A DNA stretch of 64,000 bases from Alphaproteobacteria bacterium (GCA_017308375.1 JAFKEW010000041.1:1-64000), one strand, 5' to 3'; positions 33,320 to 43,461 are shown, numbered from the stretch's first letter. Notes: generated by a model from the sequence alone, not told the origin. Program-made: numbers and translations.

Positions 33320-34573
33320 ATGCCGCAGCACGATTCCGCCATGCCGACCCATGTTTCCGCCAAGGAAGCCAAGCGGATCGCTCTGCTCGATGCGGCAGCC
33401 GCGGAGTTCAATGCCCGGGGAATTTCGGGGGCGTCACTCAGCAGAATTGCCAGGGCCATCGGCATCGGCCGTGCCGCGCTTTATTATTATGTGAAGGATC
33501 GCGACGATCTGGCGGCGCAGTGCTATCGCAAAAGCTGCGAGATCATGGCCCGCGATCTGCATGCTGCCACACAAGCGGTAGGCACTGGGTTTGATCGTGT
33601 TCTTGCTTTCCTGCGTCTGTCACTCGATCCCGGGCGCGCGCAGCCCGCGGTCCTGAGCGAAGTTGCCTATCTGCAAAGTGCAACACAGCGCGCCATCGCG
33701 TCGGCGCAACGCGCCAACGTAGAGGCTTTGCGCTCTTTAATCCGCAAGGGCATGAAGGATGGAAGCATCCGCGCCTGCGACGACGAAATCATCGCACAAA
33801 CGCTGATCGGAACGATCAACTGGATTCCAGTGTCGATAGACTGGGTGGACGGGACCGGCGCAGATTTTCGCATCCGTACCGTCGAAGCATTGTGCGATCT
33901 CGTCACTTACGGTGAAGCGCGGGATCGGAACTACCGCTTTGTGCCGACCCTGCGGATCGAATCCTTTTTCCCGGCACCCGCAAAAGCTTTCGACCGCCAT
34001 GCGATGGCCGAGGCCAAGATAGAACAATTGCTGATGACGGCCTCGCAATTGTTTAATCGGCGAGGAATCGACGGGGTCTCGTTAGAAGATATCACCAACG
34101 AGTTGGGCGCCACGAAGGGTGTCTTCTATCACTACCTGAATAATAAAACCGAGCTCGTGGCGCGTTGCTACAAGCGCGCGTTTTCGCTCTACCAACGCTT
34201 TGTCGAAGCCGCGGCCGGTCACGGAGAAAGTGCTCTCGACCGCTCGATGTGCGGCCTCTATCTCAATATTCAGGCCCACACCTCCGGCCTGTCACCGCTG
34301 ATTCAGATGGTTGGTGTCACCGCATTGGCGCCGGCTGTAAAGCGCGACATCACCCAGCGCGCGCGCGCCCTGCAACGCCGTTTTGAGGAGTTCGGGAGGC
34401 AGGGCCTTAAGGACAGAAGCTTCCGCAAGCTCGATTTCGATGCGCTCGCACAATTGGGTGCGGGTGCATTCGAATGGTTGCCGAAATGGTTCTCGCTGGA
34501 TGATCCACGGGCTGAACATGCTCTGGCCGACGAAATCGTAGCTTTCTTCGCACACGGTCTGAAGACGGACTGA
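33320..34573 (+). CDS. Tandem TetR regulator: two complete TetR units in one protein
   Basis: The 417-residue product is twice the usual TetR length and contains two HTH domains. The first (about 18-70) has ALLDAAAAEFNARGISGASL and IARAIGIGRAALYYYVKDRDDL; the second (about 231-285) has LLMTASQLFNRRGIDGVSL and ITNELGATKGVFYHYLNNKTEL. Each is followed by an alpha-helical ligand-binding-like domain. The second unit is diverged from the first. Such a protein could act as a single-chain pseudo-dimer on asymmetric operators and respond to two ligands. It is divergent from a TonB receptor gene and near an inverted repeat at 33250. The start has only a weak Shine-Dalgarno sequence (GGGAGA). Confidence 0.9.
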   Translation: MPQHDSAMPTHVSAKEAKRIALLDAAAAEFNARGISGASLSRIARAIGIGRAALYYYVKDRDDLAAQCYRKSCEIMARDLHAATQAVGTGFDRVLAFLRLSLDPGRAQPAVLSEVAYLQSATQRAIASAQRANVEALRSLIRKGMKDGSIRACDDEIIAQTLIGTINWIPVSIDWVDGTGADFRIRTVEALCDLVTYGEARDRNYRFVPTLRIESFFPAPAKAFDRHAMAEAKIEQLLMTASQLFNRRGIDGVSLEDITNELGATKGVFYHYLNNKTELVARCYKRAFSLYQRFVEAAAGHGESALDRSMCGLYLNIQAHTSGLSPLIQMVGVTALAPAVKRDITQRARALQRRFEEFGRQGLKDRSFRKLDFDALAQLGAGAFEWLPKWFSLDDPRAEHALADEIVAFFAHGLKTD

Positions 34574-34761
34574 CACGGCAGAAAATGCCCGGATTGACGG
34601 TCATACCCAATCAGCTTTTGAAGAAAACTTCTGCCGTAAAGGCAACTATCTGGATGTCGGTACTCTGCTCGCGGTCTATCGTCGTGGGCGGCGGGTACTG
34701 GGCCTTTAGGCGGCTTCGCCGATGGGGCATAGCTGGCGCCGATATTGTGAACCGATCCTCG

Positions 34762-37700
34762 CTACTCGAATTTGAGCGCCACGCGCGAATGGCCGTCTGT
34801 GGCGGCAGCTCCGGTGGCGGTGGTCAGGAAGACCCGCGCCGGATCGACCGTGCCGTCCGCCAACAAGGCATCGCGGATCGCCGCGGCGCGCGCAGTTCCC
34901 AGTGCCGCCATTTGCGCTTCAGTAGGCTTGAATAACGGACGCAACTGCTCGCGCATCCATTGGGACTCCAGAAGCGTGCGTCGGTCGCCCTCGTCCATGT
35001 CCGGCGTTGCGCCCGGCGTGGCCTTGAGCGCATCGGGGGAAAACTCCGGAAACTCCGGATCCTTGCCCAGTCTGTTGCTGTAGAGATTTTCCAGCCTGTC
35101 ATGCCGTTCATCGGCGTCCAGTGACGCCACATCTGCCTTTTTGCCGCTCTTGATCTCGTCAGCCATCAGGATCTGATCGATGCGGCCGTCTGCAATGGCG
35201 TTGGCGTCCTCGGCTGTGCCTGGTCCCGAAGGAACATCCAGCTTCAAAACCGGACGGTCGGCAAGCGCCTTGGCCAGTGCCCCCAGCGCATCTGCCGAAC
35301 CCGGCGGCAGGCTGGCCGCGCCGGGCGCGAAGTCGATGAACTGGGCTTTGTCGGCGCCCTCAAACAGGGCGCCAATGAGTTGGAACGGCGCGGTGACCGC
35401 CTTTTCGATGATATTGCCCACGACCTGCCAGACGATGGGCCAGATGCTGAAGGTGGGATCGTCCAGTGAGCCGCGCACCGGCAGCTTCAGGTCGATCACT
35501 CCATGCCGGTCCTTGAGCAGTGCGCTGGCCAGCCGCACTGGCAGGGGCACGCGATCCTTGCTGTCTGTCGCCTGGCCCCATTCCAGCTGATCGACTACGA
35601 TATGCTGATCGGCCTCAAGGGCGCGATGATCGATCTTGTAGGAAAGTTCGGTCGTCAGCTTGCCCTTGGCGATGGCATAGCCCGCATAACGGCCTGAGTA
35701 GGGGTTGAAGACCGGTAGGTCGATATTGCGGAAGCTCAGCTGCATGTCGGTAAGCTGGCCATAGGCGAATGGGTCTATCCGCCCTTTGATGGTGACGGGC
35801 GAATAGCGGTCGATCACGTGGCCGGACAGGTTGATTGCGGCCGCTTGGCCCGGCCGGTTGGTGATGTTGGATATATGGCCCCGCAATGCCTCGATACGGG
35901 CCTGAAAATTGGGCTCGATGGAATAATCGGCAAAGCCCATGGTGCCGCCGGAGATATCGAGTCGGCGCATGTTCAGCAGGAAGCTGGCGGTGGCCGGCGC
36001 GCTCGCCTTGGCGGATGTCTTTGGAGCAGGGGCAGCCGCGCCGGGCCCCGGCGCGCTGGCCTGAAGGGGAACGGCAGTCGCTGCTGCTTGCGATTTGGGC
36101 GCCATCAGGGCTGTGAAATTGAAGCTGCGGTCAGGCAGAACTGCCACTCGGGCCAGGGGCTGCATCAGCTTGGCCTGCCCGATGGTGACGCGCTTGTTGC
36201 GATAGTCGATAGCCGCCAGCGAAAAGGACCGCCAGGCAAACAGCGGACTGTTGGTGCTGGTTTCCAGAAGGCTGAAACGATCGATCGCCGCGTTGCCACG
36301 GAACCGCAGCTTGGCGAGGTCACCACCCTCGAAATGAACCTGACCCGAGGCGCTCGCGGTGCCGGAGCGTAGCTCCAGCTTCGGCATGGCCGGCATATAG
36401 CCGACGAAAGTGGTCAGCGGCAGGCCGGACAGGCTGAATTTGAGATCGCCTGCCTTGCTGGCTGGTGTCACCGTTCCGTCTGCCACGATGTGGGCGCCGC
36501 CGTTCATCTTGGCATCGATGTGCACCGACACCGGCTGGGTCAGGTTACTGCTGGCGCCGTTCGCGGTGGCGGAAATCGCTGAGACGGTGATCTTGGCCTC
36601 GGGTGTGGCCGCACGGTCGTCCAGCCGCACAGTCCCCTCGCTCAGCACGAAATTGTTCAGCGCAATCTTCCAGGCCGCCGGTCTGGCGTCCGCTGGTGCG
36701 GCCGTCGCAGATCCTTCCCGCGATGCGGGGTGTGCTGCCGTGGCGGTGGATTTGGCGGGCAGCATCCCCGTCAGGCTGAGCGCGCCATTCCGCGCCCGGC
36801 GCACAAAGATATCGGCGCCGTTCAGGGTCAGGTTGCCTAGTGCGACCGTTCGCGCACGGTAATCAATGCCGGCCCCGGTCATCGTCACACCCTGCAGGCG
36901 GATGCCTTCGGCAGGCAGCAGGCCACGTGGCGTGACGCTGAAGCCCGCGACCGCCAAGCGCGGCATCGATCCTTTCAGTTCAGCGATTCCGCCCTTGTCC
37001 GACCGCAATGTGACCGGGCCGACGACGGCATTTAGCCGGTCGAGCGCGACCGTGCCGTGCAGCATATCCTTCCCGTCTATCGAAATGCCGGTCAGGGTCA
37101 GATCGGGCAGCGACAGATTGAGCTGCATTCCCGCTGCGCCATATGTGAAATCATAATCGGCCTGCAAGCCGATTTGTCCGCCGGTCAGCGTTACCGGCAA
37201 CAGCGCACCCATGAACCTTTGGATGGTATCGGCCTTAAGTGTGGTGATGGTCAGCCGCCCTTGGGATGCGATCGGGGCGATGGAAAGATTGCCGCGCCAG
37301 TTGAACTGTTCGCCGTCCCGGCTTTGCGCGGCCAGCGTGAAGACGCCGCCTTTGTCGCTTTTGGTGCGGAAATCCTTGAGGGTGAAGGTAACAGGTGCGA
37401 GCACTGCCTGCGGATGACCCGGCTGGCTCTCGTCGGCATAGAAGATGTGGCCTTGATCGACGGCCAGATCGTCAATGCGGATCGCAGGCGCCGGCTCTTC
37501 CGAATGGGTGCGCGGGACAAGCTCCACCAGGTTGATCGTGCGGTCGGGACGGACCACGGCCCGTACTATCGGCCTGTCCAGACGCAGTTCGCCGAACCGG
37601 TAGGTAGATGTCAGAAGCGAAAGGGGCGAGAAGGAGACCCGCAGATGCCCGGCGCCGACCATGGGCGCACCGTCGCCCACGATCGCCATGTCGTTCACGT

Positions 37701-37965
37701 CCAGGGTGAAGGTGAGTGGGTTGAAATGAATCTCGCCCAGCGAGATCTGCTTGTCCAGATTGGTCCTGACCCATCGGGTGGCCTGCGACCTGACCAAGTC
37801 AGGTACAAGAAAAAAACCTGCCAGCAGATAGAGACAGAAAAGGCCGGCGATCGTGAGCAGCCCCCACATCCAGCGCGGATGGTGGCGGATAGCGGCGAAA
37901 CTGTTCAAGAACGGGAGCGTTCGTCGTGAACTGGAATTGGACGCCCGGTCCGGCATCTTTGTCAT
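34762..37965 (-). CDS. DUF748 (AsmA-like) envelope protein
   Basis: A protein of about 1067 residues with one N-terminal transmembrane helix (WGLLTIAGLFCLYLLAGFF, about 33-51) and a long periplasmic part. The first segment, with SLGEIHFNPLTFTLDVNDM and FGELRLDRPIVRAVV, is the AsmA-like start of DUF748 proteins. Two low-complexity Ala/Pro linkers separate beta-rich repeats. The C-terminal region (FAPGAASLPPGSADALGALAKAL, VFLTTATG, VALKFE) is the conserved end of the family. These proteins are related to AsmA/TamB bridge-like proteins that may move phospholipids between membranes. The start is uncertain: ATG 37965 is used, ATG 37956 or 38037 are possible, and none has a strong ribosome binding site. 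Divergent from the OYE gene. Confidence 0.87.
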   Translation of the reverse strand: MTKMPDRASNSSSRRTLPFLNSFAAIRHHPRWMWGLLTIAGLFCLYLLAGFFLVPDLVRSQATRWVRTNLDKQISLGEIHFNPLTFTLDVNDMAIVGDGAPMVGAGHLRVSFSPLSLLTSTYRFGELRLDRPIVRAVVRPDRTINLVELVPRTHSEEPAPAIRIDDLAVDQGHIFYADESQPGHPQAVLAPVTFTLKDFRTKSDKGGVFTLAAQSRDGEQFNWRGNLSIAPIASQGRLTITTLKADTIQRFMGALLPVTLTGGQIGLQADYDFTYGAAGMQLNLSLPDLTLTGISIDGKDMLHGTVALDRLNAVVGPVTLRSDKGGIAELKGSMPRLAVAGFSVTPRGLLPAEGIRLQGVTMTGAGIDYRARTVALGNLTLNGADIFVRRARNGALSLTGMLPAKSTATAAHPASREGSATAAPADARPAAWKIALNNFVLSEGTVRLDDRAATPEAKITVSAISATANGASSNLTQPVSVHIDAKMNGGAHIVADGTVTPASKAGDLKFSLSGLPLTTFVGYMPAMPKLELRSGTASASGQVHFEGGDLAKLRFRGNAAIDRFSLLETSTNSPLFAWRSFSLAAIDYRNKRVTIGQAKLMQPLARVAVLPDRSFNFTALMAPKSQAAATAVPLQASAPGPGAAAPAPKTSAKASAPATASFLLNMRRLDISGGTMGFADYSIEPNFQARIEALRGHISNITNRPGQAAAINLSGHVIDRYSPVTIKGRIDPFAYGQLTDMQLSFRNIDLPVFNPYSGRYAGYAIAKGKLTTELSYKIDHRALEADQHIVVDQLEWGQATDSKDRVPLPVRLASALLKDRHGVIDLKLPVRGSLDDPTFSIWPIVWQVVGNIIEKAVTAPFQLIGALFEGADKAQFIDFAPGAASLPPGSADALGALAKALADRPVLKLDVPSGPGTAEDANAIADGRIDQILMADEIKSGKKADVASLDADERHDRLENLYSNRLGKDPEFPEFSPDALKATPGATPDMDEGDRRTLLESQWMREQLRPLFKPTEAQMAALGTARAAAIRDALLADGTVDPARVFLTTATGAAATDGHSRVALKFE

Positions 37966-38243
37966 ACACCCAAGCCCTACACGGACTATGGTGGGAGTAT
38001 TCGTCCGCCAACGCAACGCCCGCCCCACCTTGGGCATAGCCAGAGTGAATTCTCCTCATGAACGAGGGTATATTGGGAGCCACGTCATTGGCTCCGGCGT
38101 GATACGGGCAACTCCGAAGAAGCCAGCCCGAAAATCGCGCACCAGCCGATGCCACGGCATGTGACAAGGGCACAAATGAGGGATACCCTTTGTCAAATCG
38201 GACTGCCCTTTGCTGCAAAAATAATAACGCTGGTTATCCATCC

Positions 38244-39398
38244 ATGACGCATCTCTTCGATCCCTACACGCTGAAGGGCGTGACGCTGCGCAATCGCATC
38301 GCGATGTCCCCAATGACCATGTACCGGTCGAAGGACGGCCTGCTGAACGACTATCATGTCATGCTGCTCGGTTCGCGCGCGGCCGGCGGGTTTGGTCTCG
38401 TTTTTCCCGAGCAACTGGCGATTACACCGGAGGGCCGCACCAGCGTCGGATGTGGCGGTATCTACGACGATGCCCAGATCGAGGGATTGTCGCGCGTAAC
38501 CCGCATCATCAAGGACATGGGTGCCGTGCCGGCGATTCAACTTGGCCATACCGGGCGCAAGGGAAGCGAGGTGAAGCCATGGGAAGGTGGATACCAGCTT
38601 CCGCCGGACCACCCGGATGGGTGGCCGGTTGTGGGCCCCTCGGCCGTGCCTTATGGCGGCAAGTACAAATACTCGGTCCATGCGCTGACGCGCGATGAGA
38701 TCAAAACGATCCATCGCGCCTATGCCGATGCCGCGGTGCGGGCTGCCGCCGCTGGTTTTGAGTGGCTGGAGCTTCACTTCGCACATGGCTATCTCGCGGC
38801 GAGCTTCCTGTCTCCGCTTGCCAACGAGCGGACTGATGAATATGGCGGCAGTTTGGAAAACCGTATGCGCTTTCATTTGGAGGCGATCGATGCTGTCCGG
38901 GCTGTGTGGCCGGAGCGTTTCCCGCTGACCATGCGGCTCGGTTCCGACGACCTCAATCCGGCGGGTGTGCAATTCGACGACGCCATCGTCGCCGTTGGCC
39001 GGATGAAGGAACATGGCCTCGACCTTGCGGATTTGAGTCTGGGGTTCAATACCGACGACATGATGTCCAGGCCGTTCAACGAGATGGCCTTCATGATCGA
39101 GCGTGCGGCGCGCCTGCGTCGGGAGGTCGGCATCCCTGTCGCGACCAGTTGGAATCTCGGTCTGCCACAGGTCGCCGACAGGGTTATCCGTGAAAATCTG
39201 ATCGATCTTGTCATGCTCGGCAGGCCGGCGCTGTCCAACCCGCACTGGCCCGTCTGGGCGGCGCGTGAACTGGCGCATGCGGATCCGTTTTCGCTGGTGC
39301 CGGAAGATTGGGGCTGGTGGTTGCGAAACTTCCGCGCTCATGATGCCTGTATCGGCTGGCCGGTCAGCAGCCAACCGGAGCGCGCAGCGGCGCAATAG
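38244..39398 (+). CDS. NADH:flavin oxidoreductase, Old Yellow Enzyme family
   Basis: A 384-residue FMN-binding TIM barrel of the YqjM/OYE type. The N-terminal LFDPYTLKGVTLRNRIAMSPMTMY gives the FMN-binding first strand; QLGHTGRKGS, the ELHFAHGYLAASFLSPLANERTDEYGGSLENR block and MLGRPALSNPHWP are family signatures. The substrate-anion His pair is at about 176 and 179 (HFAH). It reduces activated C=C bonds of enones or acts on related xenobiotics using NAD(P)H. ATG 38244 is where similarity begins; the frame is open to 38190 but unsupported, and no clear Shine-Dalgarno sequence is present. Single gene, divergent from DUF748. Confidence 0.92.
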   Translation: MTHLFDPYTLKGVTLRNRIAMSPMTMYRSKDGLLNDYHVMLLGSRAAGGFGLVFPEQLAITPEGRTSVGCGGIYDDAQIEGLSRVTRIIKDMGAVPAIQLGHTGRKGSEVKPWEGGYQLPPDHPDGWPVVGPSAVPYGGKYKYSVHALTRDEIKTIHRAYADAAVRAAAAGFEWLELHFAHGYLAASFLSPLANERTDEYGGSLENRMRFHLEAIDAVRAVWPERFPLTMRLGSDDLNPAGVQFDDAIVAVGRMKEHGLDLADLSLGFNTDDMMSRPFNEMAFMIERAARLRREVGIPVATSWNLGLPQVADRVIRENLIDLVMLGRPALSNPHWPVWAARELAHADPFSLVPEDWGWWLRNFRAHDACIGWPVSSQPERAAAQ

Positions 39399-39514
39399 GC
39401 CGAACCCCCACCAATCGTCCCAATCGCTCCATTTTCGGATGGGGCAGGCGGGCGTTTATGGTTTCACATCGGCGGCTATGCTGGGGCATTGCCGGCCAAT
39501 GATGTGGGGTGATG

Positions 39515-40183
39515 ATGGCCGAATTCCAGATGGCGGACGAGTTGTTGCGGACGCTCGTTCTTATTCTCGATTTGTGCGGGACGTTTGCCTTTGCGCTCAG
39601 CGGGGCAATGGCGGGAATCAGACGGCGTCTGGATGTATTCGGCGTTCTTGTCCTGTCTTTCGCGGCTGCCACCTTCGGCGGCATTAGTCGAGATTTGTTG
39701 ATCGGCGCAGTACCGCCAGCCGCTCTGGTCGATTGGCGCTATCTGGCGGTTTCACTTCTCGCGGGTCTTATTGCCTTCTTCTGGTCGCCCCTGATTCAGA
39801 AATTGCGCAATCCGGTGCGCATGCTGGATGCGGTGGGGCTGGCGTTCTTCGCCGTCGCAGGCGCGGAAAAGACGTTGGGCTTCGGCTTGAGCCCGCTGAT
39901 GGCCGCATTGCTGGGGATGTTGACAGGCATTGGCGGTGGTGTCGCCCGCGATGTGCTTCTTGCAGAAATTCCTGCCGTGCTGCGTTCGGATCTTTACGCG
40001 GTGGCCGCGCTTGCCGGTGCGGCGATCGTGGTAGGAGGCAGCATATTAGATCTTCCGATCATCGTCGCTGCGCTTGGCGGCGGATTGGTCTGCTTCGGCT
40101 TGCGCATGGCGGCAATCCGAAGGGGGTGGCAACTGCCCATCGCGCAAGAAAGCGATATGCCGGATTCGTCTGACAAGGGTTGA
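39515..40183 (+). CDS. TRIC/YicG-type (UPF0126) membrane protein
   Basis: A 222-residue integral membrane protein with seven hydrophobic segments arranged as two related halves. Each half carries a family motif: FAFALSGAMAGIRRRLDVFGV with GGISRDLLIG in the first, and FFAVAGAEKTL with GIGGGVARDVLL in the second. The glycine-rich kinks and the G-G-x-x-R-D repeats match the trimeric intracellular cation (TRIC) channel family, which conducts K+ or Na+. ATG 39515 (or 39512) follows TGGGG. A standalone gene between the OYE and catalase genes. Confidence 0.9.
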   Translation: MAEFQMADELLRTLVLILDLCGTFAFALSGAMAGIRRRLDVFGVLVLSFAAATFGGISRDLLIGAVPPAALVDWRYLAVSLLAGLIAFFWSPLIQKLRNPVRMLDAVGLAFFAVAGAEKTLGFGLSPLMAALLGMLTGIGGGVARDVLLAEIPAVLRSDLYAVAALAGAAIVVGGSILDLPIIVAALGGGLVCFGLRMAAIRRGWQLPIAQESDMPDSSDKG

Positions 40184-40369
40184 CGATTTTCGGGGCGCGA
40201 TCCGTCAGACGCGTGTGACAGTTTTCTGCACTCTGTGGAACGGCCACGGCATTCTCTTGCGGGGCAGTGCGCGCGCACGGCGCGTGCCGGAGTGGCTTAT
40301 GCCTTCACTTGTGGGCTATGCTTTGGGTGACCTGAGCGTATGTCTGCGAATTGATGGAGGATTAAAATC

Positions 40370-41866
40370 ATGGCGGATACGAGCAAGCGGCTGGAGCATT
40401 CGACAACGGGTACAGGTGCGCCGGCACAGAGCGACCGCAATTCGCTGACCATCGGGCCTGACGGTCCAATCCTGCTGCATGATGTCCATTTTCTGGAACA
40501 GATGGCCCATTTCAATCGGGAGAAAGTGCCGGAACGCCAGCCGCATGCCAAAGGTTCGGGTGCGTTTGGTGTGTTGGAGGTGAGTGAGGATGTTTCCGCC
40601 TATACCAAGGCGGCGTTGTTCCGGAAAGGTGCCAGAACCGACATGCTGGCGCGTTTTTCGACCGTCGCCGGCGAGGCGGGCAGCCCCGATACCTGGCGCG
40701 ACGTGCGCGGTTTTTCGCTGAAATTCTATACCGACGAAGGCAATTACGACCTGGTCGGCAACAACACGCCGGTTTTCTTCGTCCGCGATCCGATGAAGTT
40801 CCCACATTTCATCCGCAGTCAGAAAAGGCTGCCGGATTCCGGCCTGCGCGACAACCACATGCAGTGGGATTTCTGGACCAGCAATCCCGAAACCGCGCAT
40901 CAGGTGACGTATGTGATGGGGGAACGCGGCTTGCCGCGTACCTGGCGGAACATGAATGGATATGGTTCGCACACTTATATGTGGGTGAATGCGAAGGGCG
41001 AGAAATTCTGGGTCAAATATCACTTCCATACCAATCAGGGCATGGAATTCTTCAGCAATGCGGAAGCGGCCGATATGGCTGGCGCCGATGCTGATTTCCA
41101 TCGCCGCGACCTGTTCGATGCCATCAAGCGCGGCGATCATCCAAGCTGGCGGCTTTCGGTGCAGGTGATGCCCTATGCCGAAGCGAAGCGTTACCGCATC
41201 AATCCGTTCGACCTGACCAAGACCTGGCCGCACAAGGATTATCCGCTGATCAAGGTCGGTACCATGACGCTGAACCGCAATCCGGAGAACTTCTTCGCGC
41301 AGATCGAGCAGGCCGCCTTCTCGCCCGGCAATACCGTGCCGGGCATCGGCCTGTCGCCGGACAAGATGCTGCTGGGCCGCGCCTTCGCTTACAATGATGC
41401 GCAGCGCAACCGTATCGGCACCAACTTTCATCAACTGCCGGTCAACCGGCCCAAGGTGGCGGTGAACAGCTATATGTTCGATGGGCAGATGGCTTATGAG
41501 CATAGCGGCAATGCGCCGGTCTATGCGCCGAACAGCGGTGGCCGGCCGTGGGCGGATGAAACCGGTCCGGTTACCGACGGATGGGAGACAGACGGTGAGA
41601 TGGTGCGCGCCGCCTATACGCTGCGCCCCGATGACGATGATTTCAGCCAGCCCGGAACATTGGTGCGAGAGGTGTTCAACGATGATCAACGGTCCAAACT
41701 GGTCGATCAGGTTGCGGGCAGCCTGTTGGGTGGTGTGCGCGAGCCGGTGTTGAGCCGCGCCTTCGCCTATTGGAAAAGCATTGATGCGGGTATCGGCGGC
41801 CGGGTTGAGGAAAAAGTTCGTACCGGCAGTGCATCGAAGCCGGCAGAAGGAGCGGGCGAACGCTAA
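40370..41866 (+). CDS. katA: Monofunctional haem catalase
   Basis: A 498-residue clade-3-sized catalase. It has the distal His59 motif ([14 protein letters not shown]; the common form is RVVHAKG, so this one is slightly unusual), [26 protein letters not shown], the distal Asn in [12 protein letters not shown], and the proximal haem-ligand Tyr motif [16 protein letters not shown]. It degrades hydrogen peroxide in the cytoplasm. A strong ribosome binding site (GGAGGA) precedes the ATG. The gene stands alone; no OxyR or other regulator gene is adjacent. Confidence 0.95.
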   Translation: MADTSKRLEHSTTGTGAPAQSDRNSLTIGPDGPILLHDVHFLEQMAHFNREKVPERQPHAKGSGAFGVLEVSEDVSAYTKAALFRKGARTDMLARFSTVAGEAGSPDTWRDVRGFSLKFYTDEGNYDLVGNNTPVFFVRDPMKFPHFIRSQKRLPDSGLRDNHMQWDFWTSNPETAHQVTYVMGERGLPRTWRNMNGYGSHTYMWVNAKGEKFWVKYHFHTNQGMEFFSNAEAADMAGADADFHRRDLFDAIKRGDHPSWRLSVQVMPYAEAKRYRINPFDLTKTWPHKDYPLIKVGTMTLNRNPENFFAQIEQAAFSPGNTVPGIGLSPDKMLLGRAFAYNDAQRNRIGTNFHQLPVNRPKVAVNSYMFDGQMAYEHSGNAPVYAPNSGGRPWADETGPVTDGWETDGEMVRAAYTLRPDDDDFSQPGTLVREVFNDDQRSKLVDQVAGSLLGGVREPVLSRAFAYWKSIDAGIGGRVEEKVRTGSASKPAEGAGER

Positions 41867-41999
41867 ATCTCAACGGGGATGCTTTGGCGCGCTCGGGCCA
41901 TCACGGCGTTCTGTTCCTCGAAGAAATGGCTAGACTGCGTGATGGCGAGCCTTTCCGTTCGCCGGTCTTCCACCAATTTGTGAAAAGGGAGAGCGATTT

Positions 42000-42416
42000 G
42001 TGAGTACGGGCGACACCAAGCGGCAATCCATCAACCCACCTCCCACCCAGGCGGTGTACGATAATTTCCACTTTTCGCAGGCAACGCGGGTAGGAAACAT
42101 GATCTGGGTCTCGGGCCAGGTCGGGATAGATGCCGCGATGAAACCAGGCAAAGGCATGGAAGAGCAGGCGCAGCTTGCCTTTCAATCCCTGAAATCCGTT
42201 CTCGAAGCGGCGGGGGCCAGTTTGGCCGATGTCGTGGAGCTGACGAGCTTCCATATCGACCTTCGCGGCGAAATGGATGCGTTCGCAAAAGTCAAAGATA
42301 CATATTTTCCAGACCGGTATCCGTCATGGACGGCGGTTGGCGTAACGCAATTGGCGATTGCCGAATTGCGCGTAGAGATTCGTGCCGTAGCCGTGGTGGG
42401 CTCCGGCGCGGCCTGA
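42000..42416 (+). CDS. RidA-family enamine/imine deaminase
   Basis: A 138-residue protein of the YjgF/YER057c/UK114 superfamily. Typical features are VYDNFHFSQATRVGNMIWVSGQVGID, QLAFQSLKSVLEAAGASLADVVELTSFHID, PSWTAVGVTQLAIAELRVEIRAVAV. In RidA an Arg near residue 105 binds the substrate carboxylate; here that position is occupied by the TQLAI segment without the usual CVE-x-x-x-L or R, so it may belong to a subfamily without classic deaminase activity. The GTG start at 42000 follows AAGGGAG. Convergent with the PEP-CTERM gene across a hairpin. Confidence 0.88.
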   Translation: MSTGDTKRQSINPPPTQAVYDNFHFSQATRVGNMIWVSGQVGIDAAMKPGKGMEEQAQLAFQSLKSVLEAAGASLADVVELTSFHIDLRGEMDAFAKVKDTYFPDRYPSWTAVGVTQLAIAELRVEIRAVAVVGSGAA

Positions 42417-42456
42417 TCCCGCTGTCCAGCATCGGTCAAGATGGAATGGCAGATGA

Positions 42457-42476
42457 GGCCGGTTACAGAACCGGCC
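42457..42476. terminator. Hairpin between convergent ridA-like and PEP-CTERM genes
   Basis: A perfect 8-bp stem, GGCCGGTT with AACCGGCC around the loop ACAG, lies between the two stops. It has no long T-run on either side, so termination efficiency is uncertain, but its position suits a bidirectional terminator. Confidence 0.5.
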
Positions 42477-42504
42477 CCGTGCCGTTAAGGGCAGACTTGC
42501 GCGA

Positions 42505-43461
42505 TTATTTGCGGCGGCGGCGTATTGCAGCCAGACCGCCCAGCCCACCAAGGATCAGCGAAGCCGAGGTTGGTTCGGGAATCGCCGATGGTGGCGCCGA
42601 AAGCGCTGTCGTGCCGGGAAGCCCGGACGAAGAATAGGTGGTGGCGCCATCGGGGCCGTTATAGGACACCTTGATGGTGTGCGCGAAATCGCTGAGCCCG
42701 TGCGCGGTGGAGTCACCGGCAACGCCATTGATAGTCACCGTGGACCGCAGTCCCAGCACCCAATCGAAATCCGATCCCGGTGTGAATGAGGCAGAAACCG
42801 TGTCCGGGAAGCTGTTCACGACAAATTCGCTATAGCTCAGATCCTGGTGTCCCCCCAGGCCATAACTGAAAAAGGCAATTTCCTGAGGATACCAATCGTA
42901 GAAAGCACTGCTGTCGCCGGCCGCGTAACGGGCATAGGCGTCCAAAGTCCCCGGAGCCAGGATGTAGAGAAGCAGGGCCGACTCATTCGTGATGCCCGGT
43001 TCGTTGAAGTCCACCAGCCCCGAAATGTCGAGGGAGAAGCTGACTTCGGTTGCCGAAGTCCAGGTGAAGGGGCTTCCGCCCGCGAAGGTATGGAAGCTGT
43101 CTCCAAACTCGGCAAGCGTGAAGGGGTAGAACGTACCGCCATTGCCGCTCGCCGTGGCCTCCGAATAGGCTTTCAGTTCGCCGGTGGAAAGGTTCGCGCT
43201 GCTGTATGCGGTGGCTGCGCCTTCCGAGACGGTCGTGGTGATGTTCGAACTCGCACTGCTGCCATCCGCGTTGACAACATTCTGATAGTAGTCGGGCCCC
43301 TGGCTCCAACCCGTCGACGGCGCCTGCACTTCGCTGACCGAGTGGCTGAAATAGGTCGCTGGCGTCGCGTAAGCGGCAGCGGTGCCGAGTAACAGCGCGA
43401 TTCCCGTGGCAGGCAAAGCACTCGTACACCGATTTAAAAAGTACATCATTGTCATCGTCAT
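42505..43461 (-). CDS. PEP-CTERM sorting-domain protein
   Basis: The product (318 aa) is a secreted protein with a signal peptide (LPATGIALLLGTAAAYA) and a C-terminal PEP-CTERM tail: AIPEPTSASLILGGLGGLAAIRRRRK, a P-E-P motif, a hydrophobic helix and a basic end. It would be processed by an exosortase and released or anchored at the cell surface, often with exopolysaccharide. The central 250 residues are Ser/Thr/Ala-rich beta-type sequence without a recognised domain. A strong ribosome binding site (AGGAGGT) precedes the ATG. No exosortase gene is in the window. Confidence 0.88.
   Translation of the reverse strand: MTMTMMYFLNRCTSALPATGIALLLGTAAAYATPATYFSHSVSEVQAPSTGWSQGPDYYQNVVNADGSSASSNITTTVSEGAATAYSSANLSTGELKAYSEATASGNGGTFYPFTLAEFGDSFHTFAGGSPFTWTSATEVSFSLDISGLVDFNEPGITNESALLLYILAPGTLDAYARYAAGDSSAFYDWYPQEIAFFSYGLGGHQDLSYSEFVVNSFPDTVSASFTPGSDFDWVLGLRSTVTINGVAGDSTAHGLSDFAHTIKVSYNGPDGATTYSSSGLPGTTALSAPPSAIPEPTSASLILGGLGGLAAIRRRRK

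Noticed and set aside
34575..34637. Nine-bp inverted repeat ACGGCAGAA / TTCTGCCGT after the tandem TetR gene
   Set aside because: The 45-base loop is too long for a terminator and the arms too short to be convincing.
38193..39395. A 400-residue minus-strand frame
   Set aside because: Exact shadow of the OYE-family gene.
40316..41689. A 457-residue minus-strand frame
   Set aside because: Antisense to the catalase gene; translation is His/Arg/Ile-rich without motifs.
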